Of a DNA stretch of 64,000 bases, positions 37,527-47,282 are shown in pieces; position 1 is the first letter of the stretch; each line of letters opens with the position of its first letter. The position numbers and the translations under genes are program-made. The notes beneath the pieces are model-generated. The model was not told where the DNA came from. It did not search any database and saw only the letters and a program-made list of their open reading frames with translations. The stretch covers positions 5,456,001 through 5,520,000 of the forward strand of contig NZ_CP151650.1 of assembly GCF_038397775.1 (NCBI RefSeq), read 5' to 3'. This stretch comes from Pseudomonas sp. RC10 (GTDB lineage: Bacteria > Pseudomonadota > Gammaproteobacteria > Pseudomonadales > Pseudomonadaceae).

Positions 37527-38201
37527 TCAACGCGCCTTGGGGGTGGCCACTTTGTCCCGCAGGTAAACGGGCTGTGCGTCGTCCGCGACAATAGCTTCGC
37601 CACGGTGCCAGGCGAAGGTGCCAAGGGTCAGCAGGTCCTGGGCGTGGGGCAGTAAAGTGGCGTCCTGACCGGAAAGGTTGACGGCGATGCGCTCGGCGTA
37701 GCCCCAACCGGTGCCCGCTCCGAACCACTCGCCCGACGCGTCGATGGGCAATGCCGCACGCTCAGGAGGCATCACCGCTTCCTCGCCCAGCAGACGCATT
37801 TCCCCGGCCGTTTCGCGATAGCAGCCCCAATACACTTCATCCATCCGCGCATCGATGGCCGCCGCCACCTGAGTCACCCCGCGCTCACGAAAGGCGCGTT
37901 GCGCCAAGGTGGCGAGGTTGGAAACCGGCAACACCGGGCGCTCCAGGCCGAACGCCAATCCTTGTACCACGCCAATGGCGATGCGCACGCCAGTGAACGC
38001 GCCGGGGCCACGACCGAACGCAATCGCGTCCAGTGCGGACAGGCCAATGCCCGCTTCGGCCAGCAGGTCCTTGATCATGGGCAGGAGTTTCTGCGCATGC
38101 AGGCGCGGGATCACCTCGTAGTGAGTCAGCACTTTGCCGTCGTGCAGCAAAGCGACTGAGCAGGCTTCAGTGGCGGTGTCCAGTGCCAGCAAGGTCGTCA
38201 T
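37527..38201 (-). CDS. tsaB: tRNA threonylcarbamoyladenosine biosynthesis protein TsaB
   Basis: ASKHA-fold partner of TsaD and TsaE in making t6A37 on ANN-decoding tRNAs (formerly YeaZ). The 224-aa protein begins MTTLLALDTATEACSVALL and contains AIAFGRGPGAFTGVRIAIG, diagnostic for TsaB. ATG at 38201 is used rather than an in-frame start 36 bases upstream. A TATAAT box on the minus strand at 38263-38268 could be its -10, though no good -35 is seen. TcdA at 17 kb acts on the t6A this pathway makes. Confidence 0.94.
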   Translation of the reverse strand: MTTLLALDTATEACSVALLHDGKVLTHYEVIPRLHAQKLLPMIKDLLAEAGIGLSALDAIAFGRGPGAFTGVRIAIGVVQGLAFGLERPVLPVSNLATLAQRAFRERGVTQVAAAIDARMDEVYWGCYRETAGEMRLLGEEAVMPPERAALPIDASGEWFGAGTGWGYAERIAVNLSGQDATLLPHAQDLLTLGTFAWHRGEAIVADDAQPVYLRDKVATPKAR

Positions 38202-38274
38202 CGGGGTGTCCGTGGTTGAGCGAATGAAGGGGTGCACAAAGCGTTACAAAAAATGAGGCGGCATTATAAACAAC

Positions 38275-38299
38275 AACGGCCCGCAAGCGGGCCGTCGTT
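38275..38299 (-). terminator. Probable terminator of adk
   Basis: ACGGCCCGC and GCGGGCCGT form a 9-bp GC stem with a 2-base loop 20 bases after the adk stop. On the minus strand it continues as TGTTGTTTAT, a modest T-rich tail. Confidence 0.75.
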
Positions 38300-38317
38300 C
38301 ACTGCGCTAATGAAGGA

Positions 38318-38983
<666 letters not shown>

Positions 38984-39250
38984 TTATAGAGATTTCGTCG
39001 GATTCGCCTAAATGGGGCCAATCACTTTAAAAAATTAACTGACCCAACGGCCAAAGGCTGATCAAGATACACAGCCGGTTCATGCCGCACAAGACGCCAA
39101 AAGTCGCAGCAACCCGCGAAAAACCAGTAGCTTGCCAACGATCAATACTTTGGTACGACCCGGTGCAACTTCAGGGGTGTGCATCCTTGTCGATGAGCCA
39201 GGCGCCGCGAGATGAAGGCCTGCGCCCTCACCCGCGTCGCAAGCGCCGCG

Positions 39251-41887
39251 TCAGCCGGTGTTACGCAAACCGGCGGCAATGCCTGCGACAGACACCAATA
39301 GCGCCTGTACCAAAGGACTGTCCAGACTCGCGTCCTGTTTGCGCGAGCGCGCCAGCAATTCGGCCTGCAATAGATGAAGGGGGTCCAGATAGGTGTTGCG
39401 CAGGCTGATGAACTCCAGCGTCTCGGGGCTGTGGGCCAACAGCTGCGATTGGCCGGTCAGCCCCAGCACCACGTCACACGCCTGCGACAATAGGTCGCGC
39501 AAATGTGCACCCAAATGCAGCAGCCCCGGCTCCACCAGACGTTCGTCGTAGAGCTGCGCGATGTCGCTGTCTGCCTTGGCCAGCACCATTTCCAGCATGT
39601 CGATGCGCGTGCGGAAGAATGGCCACTGTTCGCGCATCTGCCCTAGCAGGTCGCCCTGCCCTCGCTCCAGCGCCTTGCGCAGCGCGTCTTCCCAGCCGAG
39701 CCATGCAGGCAGCATCAGGCGCGTCTGGGTCCAGGCGAAAATCCAGGGGATCGCGCGCAGGCTTTCGACGCCTCCTGCGCGGCGCTTGGCCGGACGGCTG
39801 CCCAGCGGCAGACGGCCCAGTTCCTGCTCGGGCGTGGCCTGGCTGAAGTATTCGACGAACTCGGGGTTCTCGCGCACAACGGCGCGGTAGGCCTTCACGC
39901 CATCTGCCGCCAGCTCGTCCATCATTTGCCGCCACGCAGGCTCCGGCAACGGCGGTGGCTGGAGCGTCGCTTCGAGCACAGCGGCCAGGTACAGGTTGAG
40001 ATTCTGTTCGGCGATATCAGGCAACCCGAACTTGAAGCGGATCATCTCGCCCTGTTCGGTGGTGCGGAAACGCCCGGCCACCGACCCCGGAGGCTGCGAG
40101 AGAATCGCCGCGTGGGCAGGACCGCCGCCACGCCCCACCGTGCCGCCGCGGCCATGGAACAGCAGCAGTTCGACTTGCTGGGCGCGGCAGATCTCCACCA
40201 GCTTTTCCTGCGCACGATACTGCGCCCAGGCCGCCGCCGTGGTGCCCGCGTCCTTGGCCGAGTCGGAATAGCCAATCATGACTTCCTGCGGACCGTGCAG
40301 ACGCAGGCGATAGCCCGGCAGGCTGAGCAGATGCTCGATCACCGGCCCGGCGTTATCGAGGTCCGCAAGGGTCTCGAACAGCGGCACGACACGCATCGGT
40401 CGTTGTAATCCGGCCTCTTTGAGCAGCAACTGCACGGCGAGCACATCGGAAGCAGCACCGGCCATGGAGATCACGTAAGAGCCCAAAGACGCCGCAGGGG
40501 CAGCAGCCACTTCGCGACAGGTCGCCAGCACTTCGGCGGTGTCAGCAGCCGGTTTGAAATGCGATGGCAGCAGCGGCCGCTTGCTGTTCAGTTCTTCCAG
40601 TAAGAACTCGATGCGCGCCTCTTCGCTCCACTCGTTGTAGCGCCCCAGTCCGAGGTAATCGGTGATCTCGGTCATGGCCGCGCTGTGGCGCGTGGAGTCC
40701 TGTCGGACGTCGAGTTTGACCAGGAACAATCCGAAGGTGACGGCCCGACGCAGGCAGTCCAGCAGCGGACCGTCGGCGATGACGCCCATGCCGCATTCGT
40801 GCAACGACTGGAAACACAACTGCAGGGGTTCCAGCAATTCCCGGTTACTGTTCAGCACGTCTTCCGGCGCAGGCTGAGTGACTTTCAGTGAAGCATGGGC
40901 CCAGTTACGGGTAGCACGAAGACGCTCACGCAACTTTTTCAGCACGGCACGATAGGGTTCGACGCTGTCACCCGCTTCGGCCTGCAAAGCAGGGCTGGCC
41001 TGTTGCATCGACAGCTCGGCGGCCAGTTGATCAACGTCACGCAGGTACAGGTCCGCCGCCATCCAGCGCGCCAGCAGCAGCACTTCACGGGTCACGGCGG
41101 CGGTGACGTTCGGGTTGCCGTCGCGATCCCCACCCATCCATGAAGCGAAGCGAATCGGTGCGGCTTCCAGTGGCAAATGCAGACCGGTGGCAGCTTGCAG
41201 CGCCTGATCGGCTTTGCGCAGGTAATTGGGAACGGCCTGCCACAGCGAGTTTTCGATGACGGCAAAGCCCCATTTCGCTTCATCCACCGGGGTAGGACGT
41301 ACGCGGCGGATTTCTTCGGTGTGCCACGCTTCTGCGATCAGGCGTTGCAGACGCTCGGTGATCTGCGCACGCTCCTGACGGTTCAGGTCGCGATGGTCAA
41401 GGGCAGCCAGTTGTGCGGCGATGGCGTCGTACTTCTGGATCAGGGTACGGCGCGCCACTTCAGTGGGGTGCGCAGTCAGCACCAATTCAATCTCCAGCTT
41501 GCCGAGTTGGCGCGCCAAGGCTTCAGGTGACTGCCCGGATTCCTTCAAACGCTCCAGCAACTCGGGAAGCACGCGGGACTCGAATGGCTGCGGCTTGCTG
41601 TCATCCCGTCGATGAATCAGTTGGTACTGCTCAGCGATGTTGGCCAGGTTAAGGAACTGATTGAACGCCCGCGCCACGGGCAGCAACTCGTCCTCGCCCA
41701 GGCTTTCCAGATTGGAACTCAGTTGCTCGGTGCTCTGGGTCGCGCTGCGGCGTCCGGCTTTGGCACTTTTGCGAATACGCTCGATTTTTTCGAGAAAATC
41801 AGCCCCGTGCTGATCACGAATGGTATTGCCCAATAGCTCACCCAGCAGGTGAACGTCCTCACGCAATCGTGCATCGATATCAGCCAT
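39251..41887 (-). CDS. ppc: Phosphoenolpyruvate carboxylase
   Basis: Anaplerotic enzyme forming oxaloacetate from PEP and bicarbonate. The 878-aa protein has the first active-site signature [14 protein letters not shown], the second [15 protein letters not shown], the catalytic loop [15 protein letters not shown] and the C-terminal LRNTG end typical of PEPC. Allosteric control by aspartate and acetyl-CoA is known for the family. It is transcribed away from the small gene at 42.1 kb. Confidence 0.97.
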   Translation of the reverse strand: MADIDARLREDVHLLGELLGNTIRDQHGADFLEKIERIRKSAKAGRRSATQSTEQLSSNLESLGEDELLPVARAFNQFLNLANIAEQYQLIHRRDDSKPQPFESRVLPELLERLKESGQSPEALARQLGKLEIELVLTAHPTEVARRTLIQKYDAIAAQLAALDHRDLNRQERAQITERLQRLIAEAWHTEEIRRVRPTPVDEAKWGFAVIENSLWQAVPNYLRKADQALQAATGLHLPLEAAPIRFASWMGGDRDGNPNVTAAVTREVLLLARWMAADLYLRDVDQLAAELSMQQASPALQAEAGDSVEPYRAVLKKLRERLRATRNWAHASLKVTQPAPEDVLNSNRELLEPLQLCFQSLHECGMGVIADGPLLDCLRRAVTFGLFLVKLDVRQDSTRHSAAMTEITDYLGLGRYNEWSEEARIEFLLEELNSKRPLLPSHFKPAADTAEVLATCREVAAAPAASLGSYVISMAGAASDVLAVQLLLKEAGLQRPMRVVPLFETLADLDNAGPVIEHLLSLPGYRLRLHGPQEVMIGYSDSAKDAGTTAAAWAQYRAQEKLVEICRAQQVELLLFHGRGGTVGRGGGPAHAAILSQPPGSVAGRFRTTEQGEMIRFKFGLPDIAEQNLNLYLAAVLEATLQPPPLPEPAWRQMMDELAADGVKAYRAVVRENPEFVEYFSQATPEQELGRLPLGSRPAKRRAGGVESLRAIPWIFAWTQTRLMLPAWLGWEDALRKALERGQGDLLGQMREQWPFFRTRIDMLEMVLAKADSDIAQLYDERLVEPGLLHLGAHLRDLLSQACDVVLGLTGQSQLLAHSPETLEFISLRNTYLDPLHLLQAELLARSRKQDASLDSPLVQALLVSVAGIAAGLRNTG

Positions 41888-42131
41888 CCAGCCTTCTCCT
41901 TCAGCGTTTTTTTGTTCTGTCCTGAGTCAGTTCGGTCATCCCGAACTGAACGCCCTCGTAAGTTTTGCCTCTATCAATGTGTATAGAGCGACAAATTCAT
42001 GCACGTACGCAACCCTTTGCCTTACATCTGCCGGGAGCAAGCTAGTCTCAAGACGGGCCACGTCACGCATTGGACGACGGCTCGACAATTCGCCAGAACC
42101 CGCCCACGCGCGGGTCGATGAAGAGGTCTCT

Positions 42132-42476
42132 ATGAAAATCCGTGAGCTCGCAAAACACTGGGAAGATTCCGCGAAAGGTCGCCTGACCAAAACCGGCTAC
42201 GCGGTTCACCTGGATGTAGAAGCCGCGGCCCGCCTGGCCGCCATCGCCGAGATGTACCCCAAGCGTTCTGCCGAAGAACTGCTGGGCGAGCTGATCGGCG
42301 CTGCGCTGGAAGATTTGGAAGCCAGCTTTCCCTACATCAAAGGCCAGCATGTGGTCGCCACCGACGAGGAAGGCGATCCATTGTATGAGGACGTCGGCCC
42401 TACGCCGCGATTCCTCGCACTGTCTCGTCGTTATCTGCAGGATTTGTCCGAGCAGCAGGACAACGCTCAACACTGA
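42132..42476 (+). CDS. Small conserved Pseudomonas protein next to ppc
   Basis: A 114-aa soluble protein beginning MKIRELAKHWEDSAKGRL. The middle KSAEELLGE-like segment (KRSAEELLGELIGAALEDL) is helical, and the C-terminus is acidic. Database entries for this Pseudomonas gene often carry a pilus-assembly name as I recall, but nothing in the sequence supports that. AAGAGG precedes the ATG at 42132; an upstream extension to 41979 lacks a ribosome site. Divergent from ppc. Confidence 0.75.
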   Translation: MKIRELAKHWEDSAKGRLTKTGYAVHLDVEAAARLAAIAEMYPKRSAEELLGELIGAALEDLEASFPYIKGQHVVATDEEGDPLYEDVGPTPRFLALSRRYLQDLSEQQDNAQH

Positions 42477-42507
42477 TCACGACGCCGCTTTCAGATCACA
42501 AGAAGTA

Positions 42508-42549
42508 CGCGTGCCCGCCCCGGAAATCGGGGTCGGCGCGTCTTTTTTT
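42508..42549 (+). terminator. Intrinsic terminator after the small ppc-adjacent gene
   Basis: CGCG...GCCCGCCCCG and CGGGGTCGGCGCG pair imperfectly around GAAAT and are followed by TCTTTTTTT. It isolates the next gene pair, which has its own promoter. Confidence 0.8.
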
Positions 42550-42617
42550 GCGCCAATTTACGAACGCCAATTTTACAGCGCGTAACAAAACGCCCGCAGG
42601 TAAGAGCGAAAACGTCT

Positions 42618-42645
42618 GAACTATTCAAAAAACGTGAAGGTCCGA
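42618..42645 (+). promoter_or_regulatory. AlgU (sigma-22/sigma-E type) promoter for the DUF4398-lptF pair
   Basis: GAACTA at 42618-42623 and TCCGA at 42641-42645, spaced by 17 bases, match the AlgU consensus GAACTT-N16/17-TCtgA with one change in each box. It lies about 110 bases before the DUF4398 start. LptF is known to be AlgU-controlled in P. aeruginosa, which agrees. Confidence 0.72.
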
Positions 42646-42756
42646 CCCATTAGCCATTACAGAAAAAGCCGACAGGTGGCAGCGGAAATCGACCTTGGTC
42701 ATGTCCCCGCCCTGGCCAGCGCTGAAATGGAAAATCTAGCTTTCAGGAGTTTCAAA

Positions 42757-43182
42757 ATGGAGTTGACCACCATGAATACCCGCACCGCCACTCAAACCTT
42801 CAAGAGCCCGCGCGGGCTGAAACTGGCCGCGTTGGTCGTGGGCACCAGCCTCCTCCTTGCCGGTTGCGCGGGCAAACCTCCAAGCGAGCAATACGCGGTG
42901 ACGCAATCTGCCGTGAACGCTGCAGTCAGCGCGGGCGGCACCGAGTACGCCGCCGTCGAGATGAAGTCGGCGCAGGACAAGTTCAAGCAAGCTGAACTGG
43001 CCATGCAGGAAAAGAAATACGACGAAGCTCGCAAGTACGCCGAACAAGCTGAATGGGACGCTCGTGTAGCCGAACGCAAGGCACAAGCGGCGAAAGCACA
43101 GAAAGCGGTGCAGGACGCGCGTCAGGGCGTCAACGAACTGCGTGAAGAAGGTCTGCGTCAGGCTCAGCCGACCGCTCAATAA
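42757..43182 (+). CDS. DUF4398 lipoprotein upstream of lptF
   Basis: A 141-aa lipoprotein with signal ending VVGTSLLLAGC (Cys37). The mature part is one long charged helix with heptad-like Ala/Lys/Glu pattern (KFKQAELAMQEKKYDEARKY), the DUF4398 type. It is expected at the outer membrane facing the periplasm. ATG at 42757 has AGGAG seven bases upstream; ATG at 42772 is a second option. It shares the AlgU-type promoter with lptF, 48 bases downstream. Confidence 0.87.
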   Translation: MELTTMNTRTATQTFKSPRGLKLAALVVGTSLLLAGCAGKPPSEQYAVTQSAVNAAVSAGGTEYAAVEMKSAQDKFKQAELAMQEKKYDEARKYAEQAEWDARVAERKAQAAKAQKAVQDARQGVNELREEGLRQAQPTAQ

Positions 43183-43230
43183 CCTCCCGCACTTCAAGCA
43201 TTGCCACTGGATTTAAAGGACGAACATATT

Positions 43231-44013
43231 ATGCGCAAACAAGTACTGATCCCTGCCCTGCTGGCCCTGAGCGTTGGTCTGGCTGCCTGCTCCTCTCAAC
43301 CGAACGTGAACCTGGAACAGGCTCGCACTAACTACTCGGCGCTGCAAAGCAACCCGAAATCCACCGAACTCGCGGCCCTGGAAACCAAGGACGCCAGCGA
43401 TTGGCTGAACAAGGCCGACGCCGCCTACCGCAACAATGAAGATCAAAAGAAGGTCGACCAACTGGCCTATCTGACCAATCAGCGCGTTGAGCTGGCGAAG
43501 CAAACCATTAACCTGAAGACCGCTGAAAACGATTTGAAGAACGCTGCGGCCCAACGTGCCCAGGCGCGTCTGGATGCTCGCGATGCGCAGATCAAAGCGC
43601 TGCAGAACAGCCTGAACGCCAAGCAGACTGAGCGCGGTACGCTGGTGACCTTCGGCGACGTGCTGTTCGACCTGAACAAGTCTGATCTGAAATCCGCAGG
43701 TCTGGTCAACGTCAACAAGCTGGCCCAGTTCCTTCAGGAAAACCCGGATCGCAAAGTGATCGTTGAGGGTTACACCGACAGCACCGGCTCCGACAGCTAC
43801 AACCAGTCGCTCTCTGACCGTCGCGCCAACTCCGTGCGCATGGCGCTGGTGAAGATGGGCGTGAGCATGGACCGCGTCGTATCCCAAGGTTACGGCAAGG
43901 AATACCCGGTCGCTGACAACGCCAGCGCTTCGGGCCGCGCCATGAACCGTCGCGTGGAAGTCACCATTTCCAACGATAACCAGCCGGTCGCACCGCGTTC
44001 GTCGATGCAATAA
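43231..44013 (+). CDS. lptF: OmpA-family outer-membrane lipoprotein LptF
   Basis: A 260-aa lipoprotein (LSVGLAAC, Cys20). The N-terminal half is helical and DUF4398-like (LEQARTNYSAL to LDARDAQIKALQ). The C-terminal OmpA domain has the peptidoglycan-binding pattern VIVEGYTDSTGSDSYNQ and LSDRRANSVRMAL. It should tether the outer membrane to peptidoglycan. In P. aeruginosa LptF promotes survival in harsh conditions and is AlgU-dependent. AAAGGA precedes ATG 43231. A strong terminator follows. Confidence 0.88.
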   Translation: MRKQVLIPALLALSVGLAACSSQPNVNLEQARTNYSALQSNPKSTELAALETKDASDWLNKADAAYRNNEDQKKVDQLAYLTNQRVELAKQTINLKTAENDLKNAAAQRAQARLDARDAQIKALQNSLNAKQTERGTLVTFGDVLFDLNKSDLKSAGLVNVNKLAQFLQENPDRKVIVEGYTDSTGSDSYNQSLSDRRANSVRMALVKMGVSMDRVVSQGYGKEYPVADNASASGRAMNRRVEVTISNDNQPVAPRSSMQ

Positions 44014-44033
44014 ACCCGTTGCAGCGATAAACG

Positions 44034-44070
44034 AAAGCCCTGCCTGTTGACGAACAGGCGGGGCTTTTTT
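44034..44070 (+). terminator. Intrinsic terminator of lptF
   Basis: AAAGCCCTGCCTGTT and AACAGGCGGGGCTTT form a 15-bp stem (one wobble) with loop GACG, followed by T residues. It also lies at the 3' side of the convergent 108-aa gene. Confidence 0.92.
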
Positions 44071-44089
44071 GTGGATGACGGAGCGACGT

Positions 44090-44416
44090 CTACTGCACCT
44101 GCTGCGGCGTCTCCTGCCCCACGCAACGCACGGCCTGTTTGCGGTCGTTGACCAGCACACCGGTCAGGCCTTTCTGCTCGCTGTCGAACAGCACCATCAC
44201 CCCTTCCACGCAGTGCGCGACCTGCGGCGCAGGTTCCAGCGCGACTTTGTAGTCCTCCCCTGGCACGGTCTTGAGCATCGTGAACTGGCTCAATTCCAAT
44301 GCGTCCTCGGGCTTGGCGAAGTGCAGGTAGCCGTAGTACCACAGCACGCCCACGGTGCCGAAAATGCAGGCGATGCCGGTGAGGATTTGCGGGATGAGGT
44401 TACGCTCTTCGGTCAT
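44090..44416 (-). CDS. Small single-span membrane protein
   Basis: A 108-aa protein with one membrane segment (about 11-29, LTGIACIFGTVGVLWYYGY) and a short soluble domain with two Cys (VAHCVEGVMV and AVRCVGQE). I do not recognise the family. Its ATG overlaps the hydrolase stop (ATGA), which suggests joint translation and a shared role at the cell envelope. Confidence 0.75.
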   Translation of the reverse strand: MTEERNLIPQILTGIACIFGTVGVLWYYGYLHFAKPEDALELSQFTMLKTVPGEDYKVALEPAPQVAHCVEGVMVLFDSEQKGLTGVLVNDRKQAVRCVGQETPQQVQ

Positions 44417-45351
44417 TGCGGCTTCTCTTCAGGCTTACTGTCCGACGGCGTAGAAGCCTTCTTCTGGCTCGGATCAGGATCGGGATAGTTGGGGACTTCG
44501 GCCAACCGACGCAGGCCGCTGAAATGCGCCGGATCATCCAGATAACGCACCATCACTTCCTGCCACGTCGGATCGGCGAACGTCTGGACGTGGGGGCCAC
44601 GGGTCAATTGCAGCACCCGGGGCGGCGGCGCGTTCTGGTACAGGCTGATGCCGTTGTGAAGCGGGACTTGCGAATCGTCGAGGCTCTGGAACATCAGCAT
44701 CGGCGTGCCTTTCAATTGAGCGATGCCGTTGATGGCACTGTCGCCGTCCGGAATCACCCACGACAGCGGACGCTTTAAGGGCCATGTCAGCCAGGACGTG
44801 CCGAGGGTGTATCGCGCGACTTCACGGTAGCTGGCGGGCACGCCGTCGAGCACCAGTGCCTTGATGCGCGAACGCTGTTGAGGGTGTTCGGCCAGGTAAT
44901 GCACGGCCAATGCGCCACCGATGCTTTGCCCGAGCACCACCAGCGGTTTGCCCTGTACGTCCGGGGCTTTGCTCAGCCAGTCGAACGCCGCGTCAATGTC
45001 CTGATAAATCGCGGGCAGGCTGGGCTCGCCTTCCGATTTGCCATAGCCGCGGTAGTCGAGCAGCAGAATTTGATAGCCCTGCTCGGGCAGCCACCAGCTC
45101 CCACCCAAATGCCAGGCCATGTTGCCGCCGTTGCCGTGCAAGTGCAGCACCGTGCCTTTGACCGGGACGCCTTCCTTCGCAGGCAGGAACCACGCGTTGA
45201 GCCGCGTCCCGTCTGCTGCCGTGAGGGTTACGTCGCGCCAGGCGATGTGGGCCTTTTCCGGGGTCAACGGCACTTCGCGTTCGGGGTAGAACAGGAGTTG
45301 GCTGCAGCCGGTGAGCGAAATGAGCAGCAGCAACGTCAGAAGAGACTTCAA
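44413..45351 (-). CDS. Lipoprotein alpha/beta hydrolase
   Basis: A 312-aa serine hydrolase. The signal MKSLLTLLLLISLTGC has a lipobox (Cys16). The fold marks are the oxyanion region VLHLHGNGGNMAWH and the nucleophile elbow VVLGQSIGGALAVH (Ser143), with Asp in QSLDDSQVP and His in LTRGPHVQTFAD as the rest of the triad. Start is TTG at 45351, preceded by AAGGACATCGC; no ATG fits the signal. The substrate is unknown. The last 30 residues are Pro/Lys/Ser-rich. Confidence 0.85.
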   Translation of the reverse strand: MKSLLTLLLLISLTGCSQLLFYPEREVPLTPEKAHIAWRDVTLTAADGTRLNAWFLPAKEGVPVKGTVLHLHGNGGNMAWHLGGSWWLPEQGYQILLLDYRGYGKSEGEPSLPAIYQDIDAAFDWLSKAPDVQGKPLVVLGQSIGGALAVHYLAEHPQQRSRIKALVLDGVPASYREVARYTLGTSWLTWPLKRPLSWVIPDGDSAINGIAQLKGTPMLMFQSLDDSQVPLHNGISLYQNAPPPRVLQLTRGPHVQTFADPTWQEVMVRYLDDPAHFSGLRRLAEVPNYPDPDPSQKKASTPSDSKPEEKPQ

Positions 45352-45388
45352 GCGATGTCCTTGTCGTTCGCGTAACTGTAGGAAACTA

Positions 45389-46666
45389 TCACAGGATATT
45401 CGAGTAATCCGCCTCGATCCGGTCCAGGCTCAAATGGTTGAGGAAGTTGGAGAAGCACATCCACGCCGACAGCGCGTTCATGTCGCGGAACTGGTCGGGC
45501 AGGTACTTCGGTGGCACGACCAATCCCTCATCCACCAATTGCCGCAAGGTGCGCATGTCTTCCAGCGTGGTCTTGCCGCAGAACAGCAATGGCACCTGCT
45601 CCAGCTTGCCCTTTCTCACGGCCAACTGGATGTAGTTGTAAACCATGATGAAGCCCTTCAGGTAGGACAAGTCCTTGGTGAACGGCAGACCATTCGGCAC
45701 CGAGCCTCGGAACACGCGACTGGCATTGCCATAGCTTTCCGGCATACCAAAGCCTTGCTCGCGGTAGAACTCGAACACCTGCAGGAAGTCCGCGCCCTCT
45801 TCTGCCATATGAATGGCGCGGGTGCGGTTGGTGAGTTTGCGCAGACGGCTTGGATAAGAGGCGAAGCCGATCACTTCCATCAGAATCGCCAGGCCTTCCT
45901 GTGTCACGGTTGACGAGGGCGGGCCTTTGGCGAGGAAGGTGCAGATCGGCTGGTTCTGGCCATTGAGCGTCGTGCCCACGTGCACCAGCCCTTCGTGGAC
46001 CTCCAATGCTCGCACGTCACGTTCGTTGAACATCGCGTCGCTGCGGATCTTGATGTAATCCGCGCCCGCCGCCGCGTCGGCCACGATGCCGTCGGACTCG
46101 AACACCCGAATGGTTTCTTCGGCTTCGCCAAAGGTCCGGTTCAAGCGGCTTTGCAGCATCGCGACCGCATCTTTTGCGTTGAGGGTTTTCGGCTCGTCCT
46201 TGAGGTCGCCACGTCCGGCGATGTTGTTCAAGTAATCAGAGAGCATCATGCCGAGGTCGGCCAGCGTCGGGTCGCCGGCGTGGAAGGCATCGGACGCAGC
46301 GCCGTATAGCTCTTGGGAAATCAGACCGAAATCAGGCGTGCCCCGCGCTTCGAGCATGCGCACGACCATCCGGTATTCCTTGCACATGCGGCGCATGATC
46401 TGCCCGACCGGGTTGAACTGCCCCAGTTGCCGGGTGATGTCACGTTCGATGTTCTGGAATTCGAGCTTTACGGCGCCGGAGTCGAACCCGAGCGGGCGGT
46501 TTTCGTAGTAGGCCCGATCCACTTCGGGCATCTGCTTGCCCTTGGCCGCGAGGAAATTCTTGCGAATGCTCTCGTCCCACTTCACCGCGTCGAGCACGCG
46601 AATCGGCGTCTGCGCCAACACGATGCGGTCGGACAGCGCGCGAATGGTCTGCTGGTATTCGTCCAC
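45389..46666 (-). CDS. DUF1704 putative metallopeptidase (QEGLA protein, related to MATCAP)
   Basis: A 425-aa cytosolic protein of the DUF1704 family, often called flavohemoglobin-expression-modulating QEGLA-motif protein. It contains HExxxH as HEGLVH (His224, Glu225, His229) and the second conserved site TQEGLA (Glu257), matching the zinc-binding HExxxH...E arrangement shown for the eukaryotic tubulin tyrosine carboxypeptidases of this family (MATCAP). Bacteria have no tubulin tail, so the substrate is unknown. GTG at 46666 is the start, with AAAGGGG upstream. It follows the 193-aa lipoprotein gene region and precedes the hydrolase on the same strand. Confidence 0.85.
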   Translation of the reverse strand: MDEYQQTIRALSDRIVLAQTPIRVLDAVKWDESIRKNFLAAKGKQMPEVDRAYYENRPLGFDSGAVKLEFQNIERDITRQLGQFNPVGQIMRRMCKEYRMVVRMLEARGTPDFGLISQELYGAASDAFHAGDPTLADLGMMLSDYLNNIAGRGDLKDEPKTLNAKDAVAMLQSRLNRTFGEAEETIRVFESDGIVADAAAGADYIKIRSDAMFNERDVRALEVHEGLVHVGTTLNGQNQPICTFLAKGPPSSTVTQEGLAILMEVIGFASYPSRLRKLTNRTRAIHMAEEGADFLQVFEFYREQGFGMPESYGNASRVFRGSVPNGLPFTKDLSYLKGFIMVYNYIQLAVRKGKLEQVPLLFCGKTTLEDMRTLRQLVDEGLVVPPKYLPDQFRDMNALSAWMCFSNFLNHLSLDRIEADYSNIL

Positions 46667-46694
46667 CCAGTACCCCTTTGATTAACCCGTGGCG

Positions 46695-47258
46695 CTATTT
46701 GGCCATGCGCTGATATTGAGCCGCCTTGAGAAAGACGTCGGAATTGGCGGTGTCGTCCAGGTAGGCGAACACCTTGTCCATGGAAGTGGTGATCAGCACG
46801 CCGTTTCCTTTTTCGGTTTCGGTGGTCTGGCCTTCGAAGGTTTTCTGATCGAGCAGTTGCTGCATGCGATCCACGTCCAGGTCGTAGATGACCAGTTCAT
46901 CGGCGGCGCTTTCGTTGTCGATCAGGTCGAAACCGGCGATCACGTAATTGGCGCCGTACTTCTCGGGCAATGCCGCCGAGACGTACCAGCGGCTGCCGTG
47001 GCGGGAAACGGTGAAGGTGTATTCGTCGCGGTTTTTGCGGTCGCCCTTGCGGTAGCTCACGGCCTTGTACTGATTGGCTTTGTCGCCAGCGCGGCTGATT
47101 TCCAGCTCCAGCGGCTCGCCCCAGGCGTTTTTGCTGGTCCAGGTGCCGAGCAGCTTGGGCGGCGCGGTATCGCTAGTGGGAATCGGGTCCTTGAAAGTCA
47201 CCAGGCATCCGCTCAACAACGCGAACGACAAGGCGAGCAAGACGCTCCAGACTTTCAT
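46695..47258 (-). CDS. Lipoprotein of unknown function
   Basis: A 187-aa lipoprotein (LSFALLSGC, Cys18) with a beta-rich domain (LLGTWTSKNAWGEPLELEI) somewhat like small-molecule-binding barrels. I do not recognise the family. ATG at 47258 (MKVWSVLLA) is set by the signal; a start 18 bases upstream is possible. It follows the TetR gene by 24 bases. Confidence 0.8.
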   Translation of the reverse strand: MKVWSVLLALSFALLSGCLVTFKDPIPTSDTAPPKLLGTWTSKNAWGEPLELEISRAGDKANQYKAVSYRKGDRKNRDEYTFTVSRHGSRWYVSAALPEKYGANYVIAGFDLIDNESAADELVIYDLDVDRMQQLLDQKTFEGQTTETEKGNGVLITTSMDKVFAYLDDTANSDVFLKAAQYQRMAK

Positions 47259-47282
47259 CGCTTCTCCTGAATTCAAGCGTTC

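Noticed and set aside
39082..39408. Short plus-strand open frame between adk and ppc
   Set aside because: It runs into the 3' end of ppc in antisense, has Arg/Cys/Pro-rich composition and no ribosome site.
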